64,000 nucleotides of DNA, from positions 1 through 64,000 of the forward strand of contig NZ_WTCR01000010.1 of NCBI RefSeq assembly GCF_009795715.1, given 5' to 3'. Source of the stretch: Labilibaculum euxinicum. Its GTDB lineage: Bacteria; Bacteroidota; Bacteroidia; Bacteroidales; Marinifilaceae. The position numbers and the translations under genes are program-made. This document shows, piece after piece, positions 43,271-52,825 of the stretch (positions within the stretch are counted from its first letter, which is position 1; each line of letters starts with the position of its first letter). Under the pieces are notes generated by a model. The model was given only the letters and a program-made list of their open reading frames with translations. It made no database searches and was not told the DNA's origin.

Positions 43271-43774
43271 CTAATTCAAAATTAAAGGAGTTAAATCATT
43301 CTTAATAGTATCGTATTTCTCATGACTAATAACTTCAAGGTCTAAAAGTTCTTTTGCCTCTTTTAGCTTACTTATCGCTTCTTCTCTTGTTAATTTTGCC
43401 TTAGGATTTTTAACTTCTCCAGTTACTATAGCCGACTCATAATCTATAAATACAGACGATAAACCCGAACCTCTAATCTGAACGTAAATTTTAAAGCCCT
43501 TCCATCTTTCACCAAACGCTTTTAGCTTATTAATTACAACAGAAGTTCCGGATATATCCGGGCTAAGCTTTTCTCCATTTTCCAAAATAAAATTAAACCC
43601 GGTATATGCAGAGGGTAATCCCACAACCAATGTATCACCTACTTCAATTAAGTCTCCATTCTTACTAAGGTATTCAGTAAAACTACCTTGCTTACTTAAT
43701 TTGCCAAATTCTGCTTTTTGAGAGTAGCACATAAAGCACTGTGCTATCAATAAAAAGAATAAAAGTTGTCTCAT
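43271..43774 (-). CDS. Secreted protein with C-terminal SHOCT-like helices
   Basis: 167 residues. Signal peptide MRQLLFFLLIAQCFMCYSQ, so periplasmic or exported. The central part (DLIEVGDTLVVGLPSAYTGF) is beta-rich and not recognised. The C-terminal LTREEAISKLKEAKELLDLE, then VISHEKYDTIKNDLTPLIL resembles the short SHOCT-type two-helix oligomerisation motif. Function unknown. The last codons fall in an AT-rich palindromic element like those after porG and ppa. Confidence 0.7.
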   Translation of the reverse strand: MRQLLFFLLIAQCFMCYSQKAEFGKLSKQGSFTEYLSKNGDLIEVGDTLVVGLPSAYTGFNFILENGEKLSPDISGTSVVINKLKAFGERWKGFKIYVQIRGSGLSSVFIDYESAIVTGEVKNPKAKLTREEAISKLKEAKELLDLEVISHEKYDTIKNDLTPLILN

Positions 43775-43851
43775 TTATATTTCAATTTAGAATCATTTAT
43801 TTACTATTCGGTATAGCTTTAAACTCTTAATTTCCAATTCATAATTCTCAT

Positions 43852-45390
43852 CTATCCTCCCCAACCATCACGATCTAAACTGCGGTACTGAATGGCTTCC
43901 GCCAAATGATCGGTTTCGATGGTTTCAGAGCCTTCCAAATCGGCGATAGTGCGCGAAACTTTTAAAATCCGGTCGTAGGCACGGGCCGAAAGTCCCACCT
44001 TTTCCATGGCGGTTTTTAGTAGCTGGTTGCCGGCCTCGTTTGGCTGACAGTGTTTCCGCAACAATTTCGAACTCATTTGAGCATTGCAATGAACGCCATC
44101 GTGCTCTGCAAATCGTTTCTCCTGAACCTGTCTGGCTTTTTCAACCCGCAACCGAACCAATTCGCTTTTTTCCGACAAGCGCTGATCCGATATTTTATCG
44201 AAAGAAACAGGTACTACTTCAATGTGAATGTCAATGCGATCTAAAAGCGGACCGCTGATTTTACTCAGGTATTTTTGCACCATTCCCGGCCCGCACAGGC
44301 AATCTTTATCGGGATGGTTGTAGTAGCCGCACGGACAAGGATTCATGGAAGCAATCAGCATGGTGCTGGCAGGATATTCAATGGTACATTTAGCTCGTGA
44401 TATGGTAATGGTTCTATCCTCCAAAGGTTGCCTCATCACCTCCAGCACGGTTCGTCTGAATTCTGGCAGCTCATCTAAAAACAACACTCCATTGTGAGCC
44501 AAACTTATTTCACCAGGTTGTGGAAATGTGCCGCCACCCACTAAAGCTACATCAGAGATTGTGTGATGTGGCGATCGAAACGGCCTTTGTGTCATCAGGG
44601 CACTGTTCTTTTCCAAAGTACCGGCCACCGAGTGTATTTTTGTTGTTTCCAATGCTTCCTGAAGTGTTAAGGGAGGTAAAATTCCTGAAATTCGTTTGGC
44701 AAGCATGGTTTTCCCTGCTCCCGGAGGCCCAATCATAATAATATTGTGTCCGCCGGCGGCTGCAATCTCCAAAGCACGTTTCACATTCTCCTGTCCTTTT
44801 ACATCGGCAAAATCATGAGGGAAATTATTTAAGTGCGCGTAAAATTCAGCCCGGGTGTCCACTTCGGTGGGTGGAATCTCCAAATCACCTTTCAAAAATT
44901 CAATCACTTCCTTAATCGTATCGGCGCCAATTATTTTCAGCTTGTTAACAACAGCAGCCTCGCGTGCATTTGCTTTTGGCAAAATCAAACCTTCAAAACC
45001 TTCTTCGCGGGCCTGAATGGCCATAGGCAATACTCCTTTAATGGGAACCAAACTGCCATCGAGCGATAATTCGCCCATAATAATATATTTGCCAAGCACT
45101 TCGCAGTTAATTTGCTCGGTTGCTGTGAGTATTCCTATCGCCAGCGGCAAATCGTAAGCCGATCCTTCTTTTCGGATATCGGCAGGCGCCATATTTATAA
45201 TAATTTTTTTACCGGGAATTTTGTAGCCAACTTCGCGCAAGGCAGAATCTATTCGCTGCTGACTTTCCTTCACCGCATTATCGGGCAATCCAACCAAGGA
45301 AAAACGAACTCCGGGAAAAACATTTACTTCTATTGTTATTGTTGTGGCATGAATGCCATATACTGCACTTCCGTAGGTTTTAACAAGCAT
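43852..45390 (-). CDS. yifB: YifB/ComM family Mg-chelatase-like AAA+ ATPase
   Basis: 512 residues from the ATG giving [19 protein letters not shown], the canonical start; an ATG six codons earlier is possible. The N-terminal Lon-protease-like fold (about 1-170) precedes an AAA+ Mg-chelatase domain with Walker A GPPGAGKT and Walker [11 protein letters not shown], a zinc-like [15 protein letters not shown] insertion, and the C-terminal helical domain. ComM-type helicases promote branch migration during natural transformation. Monocistronic here. Confidence 0.92.
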   Translation of the reverse strand: MLVKTYGSAVYGIHATTITIEVNVFPGVRFSLVGLPDNAVKESQQRIDSALREVGYKIPGKKIIINMAPADIRKEGSAYDLPLAIGILTATEQINCEVLGKYIIMGELSLDGSLVPIKGVLPMAIQAREEGFEGLILPKANAREAAVVNKLKIIGADTIKEVIEFLKGDLEIPPTEVDTRAEFYAHLNNFPHDFADVKGQENVKRALEIAAAGGHNIIMIGPPGAGKTMLAKRISGILPPLTLQEALETTKIHSVAGTLEKNSALMTQRPFRSPHHTISDVALVGGGTFPQPGEISLAHNGVLFLDELPEFRRTVLEVMRQPLEDRTITISRAKCTIEYPASTMLIASMNPCPCGYYNHPDKDCLCGPGMVQKYLSKISGPLLDRIDIHIEVVPVSFDKISDQRLSEKSELVRLRVEKARQVQEKRFAEHDGVHCNAQMSSKLLRKHCQPNEAGNQLLKTAMEKVGLSARAYDRILKVSRTIADLEGSETIETDHLAEAIQYRSLDRDGWGG

Positions 45391-45506
45391 ATTTATGAGT
45401 TTTACCAATAAACAAAATCAACCCGTGAATGTAACAATAATACACAAACTAACCAAAACATAATTCAAATTATAGAACAGCAATCCACATTCAAAAATTC
45501 AGACAT

Positions 45507-45536
45507 AAAAAAAGGATGTCATTCCAACATCCTTTT
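45507..45536 (-). terminator. Terminator of the SIS-domain gene
   Basis: AAGGATGT (45512-45519) pairs with ACATCCTT (45527-45534), with a run of A to the left, giving a U-run on the minus strand about 100 bp after the stop at 45639. Confidence 0.75.
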
Positions 45537-45638
45537 ATACATATACTCTGTTTCAGCAGCTATTTAATTTTTTATTACATTATCTCTGAAATAAATAAAA
45601 GCTCACTTCTCACATCTAAAAACTCACATCTTCCAGAA

Positions 45639-46214
45639 TTATTTCATTTTTGCTTCGATATACTGAATCAGGCAATGAATCACTTTAATGTGTATTTCCT
45701 GCACCCTATCGGAATACTTTTCCCATGGCACCCGAATTTCAACATCGCAAAGAGCAGCCATTTCACCACCCGTTTTCCCTGTTAAACCAACAACCACAAG
45801 TCCTTTTTCTTTGGCCGCCTTTACTGCATTAATAATATTCGCTGAATTTCCCGAAGTACTAATTCCTAAAAATACATCTCCCTTTTGACCCATTCCTTCC
45901 ACATATCTCGAGAAAATATAATCGAAACCATAATCGTTTGCCACACAAGTTATATGACTTGGATCTGAAATGGCTACGGCTGGCATCGAGGGTCTGTCTC
46001 CTCGAAAACGACCCGTTAATTCTTCGGCAAAATGCATGGCATCGCACATCGAACCACCATTACCGCAGGAAATAATTTTTCCGCCGTTTTTTATGGATTT
46101 TGCCATTGCGTCACCTGCCGCTTCAATTGCTGAAAAATTAGCCTCATCGGCAATAAATTCATTCAAAACTTTTTGTGCATCCAAAAAGCTTTCTTTTATG
46201 TCATTTATAATCAT
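45639..46214 (-). CDS. gmhA: Phosphoheptose isomerase-like SIS protein
   Basis: 191 residues from the second in-frame ATG ([20 protein letters not shown]), preferred because the -7 box at 46232-46239 would leave almost no leader for the ATG nine bases upstream. A single SIS domain with [20 protein letters not shown] and a later [20 protein letters not shown], both matching GmhA, which isomerises sedoheptulose 7-phosphate for ADP-heptose and LPS core synthesis. Other heptose genes are not adjacent, so the exact sugar is inferred. Confidence 0.83.
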   Translation of the reverse strand: MIINDIKESFLDAQKVLNEFIADEANFSAIEAAGDAMAKSIKNGGKIISCGNGGSMCDAMHFAEELTGRFRGDRPSMPAVAISDPSHITCVANDYGFDYIFSRYVEGMGQKGDVFLGISTSGNSANIINAVKAAKEKGLVVVGLTGKTGGEMAALCDVEIRVPWEKYSDRVQEIHIKVIHCLIQYIEAKMK

Positions 46215-46231
46215 CGTGTTCAAATTTTATT

Positions 46232-46239
46232 CAAAAGTA
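46232..46239 (-). promoter_or_regulatory. -7 box of the gmhA-like gene
   Basis: Minus-strand TACTTTTG fits TAnnTTTG. It is only 17 bp from the preferred ATG, implying a very short leader. Confidence 0.4.
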
Positions 46240-46405
46240 TAAAAAAAAGAGCAATGAGATTTACGTGATAAGGCGTCAGATTCATTCAACACGCAAGTTT
46301 TATATTATTTTAAGATTTCCCCGACCATTTGACAGTTCGACTTTTCAAGCTCTTTCCAGACTTTTTTAGTAAGTTTATGTTCTGAATCCCTAATCTCCTT
46401 CTTTC

Positions 46406-47233
46406 ATGAGTATTACAAAAGATCGTCTTTACGAAATAATATTTGAGGCTGACACCAAATCGGGGAAAATATTCGATATTTCACTGCTTATTGTTATTAT
46501 TCTAAGCATCCTTTTAGTTGTTTTGGAAAGTGTGCCTTCCATCGAAAGAGATTATCACGATGTATTGAAACTTTCGGAATGGTTGATTACCGGGATCTTC
46601 TCTTTGGAATACATGCTGCGAATATGGATCGTTCAAAAACCAAAAGCCTATATCTTCAGCTTTTACGGCATTATCGATTTACTCTCGGTTCTACCATCCT
46701 ACTTAGGCCTTGTAATAGTTGGAACTCACGGATTTATGGTAATCAGAGCTTTACGCTTGCTTCGGATTTTCCGGATTTTAAAACTCAACAGATATATTAA
46801 AGAGGGAGCTATTATTGTTCGAGCACTTCGACAAAGCAGAATAAAAATATCCGTCTTTCTTTTTGCTGTTCTAACCATGGTAATCATCATCGGAACCATC
46901 ATGTATTTGATTGAAGGCGGCGAAAATGGGTTCACCAGCATTCCCCGCGGCATTTATTGGGCAGTTGTTACGCTTACCACCGTTGGTTATGGCGATATCT
47001 CCCCGACTACATCTCTTGGTCAGTTTTTTGCCAGCTTCGTAATGATTATTGGTTATGCCATCATCGCAGTTCCAACAGGAATTGTAACTGTTGAACTGAG
47101 TAAACAAAATTCAAAAGATGCATCCACCCAGGTTTGCCCAAATTGTTTGGCCGACAATCATACCGAAGATGCTCTGTACTGCAATCTGTGTGGTAAAAAA
47201 CTTAACCAGACCCAGTTCTTACGAAAGAAATAA
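46406..47233 (+). CDS. Voltage-gated-type K+ channel with C-terminal zinc ribbon
   Basis: 275 residues. Six TM segments: S1 (about 23-42), S2 (about 58-76), S3 (about 83-103), an S4 with regularly spaced arginines (VIRALRLLRIFRILKLNR, 112-129), S5 (about 147-168), and S6 (about 205-228), with the filter TTVGYGD at 191-197. After S6 there is no coiled coil but a CPNC (244-247) ... CNLCGKK (259-265) zinc ribbon of the DUF/zf-ribbon_3 type. It should conduct K+ across the inner membrane. The zinc ribbon is an uncommon cytoplasmic tail and might gate or tether the channel. Confidence 0.88.
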   Translation: MSITKDRLYEIIFEADTKSGKIFDISLLIVIILSILLVVLESVPSIERDYHDVLKLSEWLITGIFSLEYMLRIWIVQKPKAYIFSFYGIIDLLSVLPSYLGLVIVGTHGFMVIRALRLLRIFRILKLNRYIKEGAIIVRALRQSRIKISVFLFAVLTMVIIIGTIMYLIEGGENGFTSIPRGIYWAVVTLTTVGYGDISPTTSLGQFFASFVMIIGYAIIAVPTGIVTVELSKQNSKDASTQVCPNCLADNHTEDALYCNLCGKKLNQTQFLRKK

Positions 47234-47325
47234 TTTTAAAACCCTACAAGTAAATCCTATTTTTTTTAGGATATATTAACTCATGGATGTGCAATTGGAG
47301 GAGAAATAAATTCAGAAAAAATCGG

Positions 47326-47333
47326 TATATTTG
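47326..47333 (+). promoter_or_regulatory. -7 box upstream of the small membrane protein
   Basis: TATATTTG fits TAnnTTTG, 135 bp before the start at 47469. AT-rich surroundings lower the confidence. Confidence 0.4.
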
Positions 47334-47468
47334 TATGTCTTTTTAGACGAAAAGTATTGCTTGTATTGAATCTTTTGCTTTGGATGGGCAATTTTCCAAA
47401 TTGAACAGCAGAAGCATTCAAATTATACCTACAACATTACACTTTTAACTGGTATAAAACATTTTATC

Positions 47469-47774
47469 ATGGGATTTACAAGTTTTTTTAAAAAACCTCA
47501 ATACAAAAGATTTAATATTCAACCCAGATATTGGGATCCTGCAAAAGAAGCAAGAGAAGATCGAGAAAGAAGAATACGAGGAGAACTGGGTTTGAAGGAT
47601 GAAAATGAACCATACATCCCCAATATAAAAGGACGAATGAAAAGTGAACTGCGTCATGGTCACTTCGATTCTAATGGCTCTAGAAACAAATCGAACATTA
47701 GATTGTTAATTATCTTTGTCTTGCTTGCACTGGCAACTTACATTTACCTTTACGGATGGAATGGAGTCATTTAA
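47469..47774 (+). CDS. Small tail-anchored-like membrane protein, 101 residues
   Basis: MGFTSFFKKPQYKRFNIQPR, then YWDPAKEAREDRERRIRGEL, is a very charged cytoplasmic N-terminus. One C-terminal TM (LLIIFVLLALATYIYLYGW, about 79-97) ends the protein. The FNIQPRYWDPAKE motif is seen in short Bacteroidota proteins encoded directly upstream of mutL; no function is known. It lies 115 bp before mutL in the same orientation. Confidence 0.8.
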   Translation: MGFTSFFKKPQYKRFNIQPRYWDPAKEAREDRERRIRGELGLKDENEPYIPNIKGRMKSELRHGHFDSNGSRNKSNIRLLIIFVLLALATYIYLYGWNGVI

Positions 47775-47889
47775 ATTTCTCCTTTTCTAAAATTTATTTT
47801 TGTCTCTTTTTCAGAATTCCTAAAATCAGACAATTTAAATTTCACCCAACACGTTACTAGAAAGTTAAACTTTAGAAGTAGAAATTTAT

Positions 47890-49872
47890 ATGTCGGATTT
47901 GATACAGATTCTGCCTGACAATGTAGCCAATCAAATTGCTGCAGGTGAGGTAGTTCAAAGACCAGCTTCAGTTGTAAAAGAGCTTGTGGAGAATGCCATT
48001 GATGCTGGAGGTAACTCTATAAAAATCAACTTAAAAGATGCTGGAAGAACATTAATTCAGGTAATTGATAATGGATGTGGTATGTCCGTTACCGATGCGC
48101 GTCTTGCTTTTGAACGGCATGCAACTTCTAAAATCCGAAAAGCGAAAGATCTGTTTGCCATTCGAACCATGGGTTTTCGCGGCGAAGCACTTGCCTCAAT
48201 TGCGGCAATTGCCAATGTTGAATTAAAAACCAAACGAACCGAAGACGAATTAGGTACTCACATTGTTATTAGTGGTTCCGAAGCAATTTCCCAGGAAGTT
48301 TCAGCTTGCAGCGATGGAAGTAATTTCATTGTTAAAAACCTCTTTTTTAATGTTCCAGCCCGTCGAAAATTCTTAAAGGCCAATTCTACCGAACTTCGCA
48401 ATATCATTACCGAATTTCATCGAATCGTGCTTTCACATCCCGAAATTGCCTTTCAACTTCTTCACAACGACTCTGAAATATACAACCTGCCTGCCAGTCA
48501 TATCCGCCAACGAATTATCAATGTTTTTGGCAAAGGTATGAACCAAAGGTTAATCAGTATAAATACAAGCACGAGCATTGTTAAATTGACCGGTTTTATC
48601 GGAAAACCGAAAAATGCAAAACGAAATTTAGGGGAACAATTCTTTTTTGTGAACAACCGCTACATGCGGCACCCTTATTTTCACAAAGCAATTATGCAGG
48701 CTTACGATAAAATATTGCCGCCTGAAACCATCCCGCCTTACTTTATCTTTTTTGAAGTCGATCCACAGATTATTGATATCAATATTCATCCGACCAAAAC
48801 AGAAATTAAGTTTGAAGACGAAAGAGCAATCTATCAAATTATTCAAGCATCTATCCGGGAGGCCTTGGGGAAATTTAATATTGTGCCTTCCATCGATTTT
48901 GATGAAGACAACAGTCTGGAAATTCCTGTAGCTGACAGCAATGCCGATATTGAGGCTCCAATGATTAAGGTGAATCCTGAATTCAACCCTTTCGAAGCAG
49001 ATTTGAACTACAACCCTTTTGATGGAGAAAAAAGCTACAATCCTTTTGACGAGGAACGAAGATCTTTTGAATCGAACCAATTCTATCAGGAATTTAAAGC
49101 GAAAACACCTCCTCAGCAAAGTGGCGGTACCAGAAAGCCTGTACCCGAAAAATGGGAAACTCTATACGAAGAACCTTCTAAAAGAGAGTCGGATGAGAAA
49201 TTAAATCAGGCGAAAATTGATCGGGAAAATATTCCGGATTATTTTCAGCCGCAAAAACCACCGGAAGAATTTGTGCAAAAGAAACTGCATCCGCAGGAAC
49301 AAATTCAGAAAGCAAAGAATTTTTTTCAGCTAAAAAACAAATACATATTAACACCGATTCGCTCCGGCTTGATGATCATCGATCAGCGTAAAGCACATGA
49401 GCGCATTTTATTTGAGAAATTCATCAATTCGTTGGAAAATCATCAAGGAATTGCTCAGCAAACTTTATTCCCGCAAACCATAGAACTCAATGCTTCGGAT
49501 TACACTCTTTTACAGGTAATTATTGAAGATGTAAGAGCCTTGGGGTTTGACATCAGGGAATTTGGGAAGAAAACCTTTGTGATTAATGGAACTCCGGCTG
49601 ATATCCACAATTGCGAACCAAAAGAACTGGTTGAAAACCTGCTGGCGAACTACAAATCGAACCAAATGGATGTAAAACTGAAAATTCGCGAAAATCTGGC
49701 AAAAGCATTGGCAAAAGCATCGGCTTTAAATTATGGAAAAACCCTCTCGAATGAGGAAATGAGTTCAATAATCGATCAACTTTTTGCCTGTTCAACTCCT
49801 AATTTCACCCCCGATGGAAAAGCAATTATTTCGGTTCTTGAATCTCAGGAATTGGAAAGCAGATTTAAATAG
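47890..49872 (+). CDS. mutL: DNA mismatch repair protein MutL
   Basis: 660 residues. GHKL ATPase motifs ENAIDAGG, DNGCGM and GFRGEAL are at the N-terminus (about 37-105), a transducer domain follows, then a Pro/Glu-rich linker (about 350-480) and a C-terminal dimerisation domain. The linker carries four variants of N-P-F-[ED] (FNPFEADLNYNPFDGEKSYN). In the C-terminal domain IIDQRKAHERILFEKF replaces the classic DQHAx2Ex4E, as in relatives, so nicking activity is plausible but uncertain. It acts with MutS in post-replicative repair. Confidence 0.95.
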   Translation: MSDLIQILPDNVANQIAAGEVVQRPASVVKELVENAIDAGGNSIKINLKDAGRTLIQVIDNGCGMSVTDARLAFERHATSKIRKAKDLFAIRTMGFRGEALASIAAIANVELKTKRTEDELGTHIVISGSEAISQEVSACSDGSNFIVKNLFFNVPARRKFLKANSTELRNIITEFHRIVLSHPEIAFQLLHNDSEIYNLPASHIRQRIINVFGKGMNQRLISINTSTSIVKLTGFIGKPKNAKRNLGEQFFFVNNRYMRHPYFHKAIMQAYDKILPPETIPPYFIFFEVDPQIIDINIHPTKTEIKFEDERAIYQIIQASIREALGKFNIVPSIDFDEDNSLEIPVADSNADIEAPMIKVNPEFNPFEADLNYNPFDGEKSYNPFDEERRSFESNQFYQEFKAKTPPQQSGGTRKPVPEKWETLYEEPSKRESDEKLNQAKIDRENIPDYFQPQKPPEEFVQKKLHPQEQIQKAKNFFQLKNKYILTPIRSGLMIIDQRKAHERILFEKFINSLENHQGIAQQTLFPQTIELNASDYTLLQVIIEDVRALGFDIREFGKKTFVINGTPADIHNCEPKELVENLLANYKSNQMDVKLKIRENLAKALAKASALNYGKTLSNEEMSSIIDQLFACSTPNFTPDGKAIISVLESQELESRFK

Positions 49873-49966
49873 GGTGACAATCTGTCTTAGATTTGTTAAT
49901 CACAAGCACAAATTATAAATTGGTCTGACTATTGTTAGCTAAAAGGAAATATTAAAATAAATTCGA

Positions 49967-50788
49967 ATGAGTCAATTCAGATCTTCTCTACTAAACCTCC
50001 CTCCGGTTGTAAAAAACCTGATAATTATAAATGTGCTAGTCCTGCTCGGAACCATGATAATCGGCGACCGGTTTGGCTTTAGTATGGATAATCTTTTTGC
50101 TCTGCACCAACCGGCATCAGAATATTTCAGACCGCATCAGTTCATTACGCATATGTTTATGCATGGAGGAATAGGTCATTTATTTTTTAATATGTTTGCC
50201 CTGTTCATGTTTGGCCGTGTGCTGGAAGAAGTTTGGGGACCAAAACGATTTTTACTGTACTACATGGTAACAGGACTTGGTGCCGCTGCACTTCACACTT
50301 TTGTAGGATGGCTTGACTATTCCTCAATGAAAGCTGCTGCAAATGCATTTAGCAATACGCCATCTCCTGATTTAATGTTACAGTTTATTCGTGAACACAT
50401 GGGACCGGTTAAACCTTGGGTTACCGATTTTGTAAACAGCTGGGCCGAACATCCTAATAATGTCTTCGATACTCAAAAGGCTGTTGCCATGGTAAACCAA
50501 ATGATTACTGAAAACATTAATGTTCCTACAATTGGAGCTTCAGGAGCAGTATTCGGAATTCTTTTGGCTTTTGGTATGCTATTCCCAAACACTGAGCTGA
50601 TGCTTTTATTCCCTCCCATTCCAATCAAAGCAAAGTATTTTGTAATTGGTTACGGTGCTGTTGAATTATTTATGGGCTTTCGTCATGTAAGCGGTGATAA
50701 CATTGCCCATTTCGCTCACTTAGGTGGAATGTTATTTGGATTTATCCTGATAAAGTATTGGCAGAAGAATTCAAAACGATTTTATTAA
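49967..50788 (+). CDS. Rhomboid intramembrane serine protease 1
   Basis: 273 residues with six TM segments. Catalytic Ser192 in GASGAVFGI and His251 in FAHLGGMLFGF, with the supporting HGGIGHLFFNMFALFMFG at TM2, so it should be active. Between TM3 and TM4 is an unusual soluble insertion of about 70 residues (115-185: WLDYSSMKAAANAFSNTPSP and on). Substrate unknown. It starts 94 bp after mutL and is followed 21 bp later by a second rhomboid, a Bacteroidota-conserved pairing. Confidence 0.9.
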   Translation: MSQFRSSLLNLPPVVKNLIIINVLVLLGTMIIGDRFGFSMDNLFALHQPASEYFRPHQFITHMFMHGGIGHLFFNMFALFMFGRVLEEVWGPKRFLLYYMVTGLGAAALHTFVGWLDYSSMKAAANAFSNTPSPDLMLQFIREHMGPVKPWVTDFVNSWAEHPNNVFDTQKAVAMVNQMITENINVPTIGASGAVFGILLAFGMLFPNTELMLLFPPIPIKAKYFVIGYGAVELFMGFRHVSGDNIAHFAHLGGMLFGFILIKYWQKNSKRFY

Positions 50789-50809
50789 TAGTTTAATGAT
50801 TGATATTTC

Positions 50810-51745
50810 ATGAGCATGAATTTCAACAATCCATATCAGTCTTATTCCCACCAGAGTATTTGGGACGGAATTAAAGACTCATTCAAAGAAGGAAGTAATT
50901 TAACAAGACTGATCTATATCAACTTTGGTGTTTTTCTGATTGTTAAAATTGTAGGCGTACTTACCTTTCTTTTTAATCTGGAACCTTCGCAAGTTCCATT
51001 CCTTGTTCAATGGCTATCGGTACCTGCCGAAACCAATGCATTGCTAAGCAGACCCTGGACAGTGTTTACCTACATGTTTTTGCATGAAGGATTTCTGCAC
51101 ATACTAATGAATATGCTTTGGTTATTCTGGTTTGGAAGAATTTTCCTAAGTTATCTTGATCAGAAAAAATTGGTAAGTATTTATTTGATTGGGGGTTTAA
51201 CCGGTGCTGCAACATATATATTTGCCTATAATCTCTTTCCTGTTTTCGAAAGTGTTCGATTTGGATCGTACGCTCTTGGAGCTTCGGCTTCGGTTATGGC
51301 GGTTGTTTTTGCTACGGTAATTTATACGCCAAACCATGTTGTTCATCTCATGTTTATTGGCCCCGTTAAAATTAAGCACATCGCCTTATTTTTTATTGCT
51401 ACAGATATACTGAGCATTCCAATGGGTAATGCAGGTGGTCATATTGCTCATTTAGGCGGTGCTTTTTATGGCTGGTTGTTCATTAATCAGCTTCGTAAGG
51501 GTAAAGATATTTCTTCTGGATTTAATTCACTTACGGATTCGTTTTTTGGTCTTTTTAAGAAAAGAAAAATGAAAGTAAGTTATAAGAACACCCAGAAAAT
51601 GGACGATAAAGAGTACAATAAAGCAAAAAAACAACATCAGGAACACTTAGATGCTATATTGGAGAAAATTGCAAAATCGGGATACGACAGCCTGAGTAAA
51701 GAAGAAAAAGAAATCCTTTTTAAATCCAGTAACCGGAAGCAATAA
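50810..51745 (+). CDS. Rhomboid intramembrane serine protease 2
   Basis: 311 residues. Six TM segments with Ser159 in GASASVMAV and His214 in HIAHLGGAFYGW, and TM2 HEGFLHILMNMLWLFWFGR. A basic, Lys-rich cytoplasmic tail of about 80 residues (KKRKMKVSYKNTQKMDDKEY then NKAKKQHQEHLDAILEKIAK) is longer than usual and may bind a partner. The stop is one base before the start of the next gene, so the three genes are one operon. Confidence 0.9.
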   Translation: MSMNFNNPYQSYSHQSIWDGIKDSFKEGSNLTRLIYINFGVFLIVKIVGVLTFLFNLEPSQVPFLVQWLSVPAETNALLSRPWTVFTYMFLHEGFLHILMNMLWLFWFGRIFLSYLDQKKLVSIYLIGGLTGAATYIFAYNLFPVFESVRFGSYALGASASVMAVVFATVIYTPNHVVHLMFIGPVKIKHIALFFIATDILSIPMGNAGGHIAHLGGAFYGWLFINQLRKGKDISSGFNSLTDSFFGLFKKRKMKVSYKNTQKMDDKEYNKAKKQHQEHLDAILEKIAKSGYDSLSKEEKEILFKSSNRKQ

Positions 51746-51746
51746 C

Positions 51747-52820
51747 TTGAAGAACTTTCTGCACAAATCACTTGTTATTTTTAGCCTGATATTTTCAGGC
51801 TCACTTCTGATTTCCTATCTGGCAGCTTACATTAACCCCGACAACTTTTGGCCGCCAGCCTTTTGGGGATTGGCCTATCCATATCTGCTGGCTATTAATG
51901 TTTTGTTTTCTATTTATTGGATGGTCAGAAGGCGCTGGAGTTTTTTAATTCCTCTTTTGGTCATTCTAATTGGTTATCAGTCTTTTTCCAATTTCATCCA
52001 ATTTAACTTCTCCGGCGAATCTAAAAACGATGAGAATGCCATTAAAGTTTTAAGTTACAATGTGCGCTCCTTTGATATTTACAAATGGACAAAAGATCCC
52101 AAAACCCCTTCGAATATCATTCAACTCTCTAAAGATCTAGGAGCTGGAATTATTTGTTTTCAAGAATTCAGGACTACAAAATCAGGTTTACTCTCGATTA
52201 GTAATTTAAAAAAAGAATTGAACGCGAAAAATTCAATCAGAAGCAAGCATGGAACTGGTGTCGCAATCTTCTCCCGATATCCAATTATACATCATGGAGA
52301 AATTAATTTTGAGAAGGGAAATTTATGCAGCGCTGTTTTTGCAGATTTACAAATTGGGAAAAAAATACTTCGTGTTTATAATCTTCACTTGGAGTCGAAC
52401 CGTTTTGCAGGTAAAAATTACGAATTCATCAACAAAAAAGAGTTCAAAGCTGATGAGCAGGAATTAAATGAACTTAAAGACATTTCCTTCCGATTGCGTT
52501 ATGCATTTATCCGCAGAGCCAAACAAGCCCAAATAATTCGGGCACATATCGATAAATCGCCTCATCCTACAATTGTTTGTGGTGATTTTAACGACACACC
52601 TCAATCATTTACTTATAAAACTTTGAGTGATCAGTTTAGCGACTGTTTTAAAGACAAAGGCAGTGGAATCAGCACAACTTATGCGGGAGATTTTCCATCG
52701 TTCAGAATTGATTATATTCTTCATGATGAGCATACGATCTGCAGCGAGTATCAGAGAATCAAAAAACAATTCTCCGATCATTTTCCTATTCTATCCAAAC
52801 TCTCCTTTGTTAAAGAATAA
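51747..52820 (+). CDS. Endonuclease/exonuclease/phosphatase-family membrane protein
   Basis: 357 residues. It starts with TTG, one base after the previous stop, so translation is probably coupled; no in-frame ATG gives a sensible N-terminus. Two N-terminal TM segments (about 5-25 and 37-60) plus a third hydrophobic helix anchor an EEP domain with SYNVRSFDIY, the catalytic Glu in CFQEFRTTKS, GDFNDTPQS and the final SDHFPIL. It could hydrolyse phosphodiesters, such as lipids or nucleic acids, at the membrane; the active site faces the periplasm if TM order is as predicted. Confidence 0.85.
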   Translation: MKNFLHKSLVIFSLIFSGSLLISYLAAYINPDNFWPPAFWGLAYPYLLAINVLFSIYWMVRRRWSFLIPLLVILIGYQSFSNFIQFNFSGESKNDENAIKVLSYNVRSFDIYKWTKDPKTPSNIIQLSKDLGAGIICFQEFRTTKSGLLSISNLKKELNAKNSIRSKHGTGVAIFSRYPIIHHGEINFEKGNLCSAVFADLQIGKKILRVYNLHLESNRFAGKNYEFINKKEFKADEQELNELKDISFRLRYAFIRRAKQAQIIRAHIDKSPHPTIVCGDFNDTPQSFTYKTLSDQFSDCFKDKGSGISTTYAGDFPSFRIDYILHDEHTICSEYQRIKKQFSDHFPILSKLSFVKE

Positions 52821-52825
52821 GCTTT

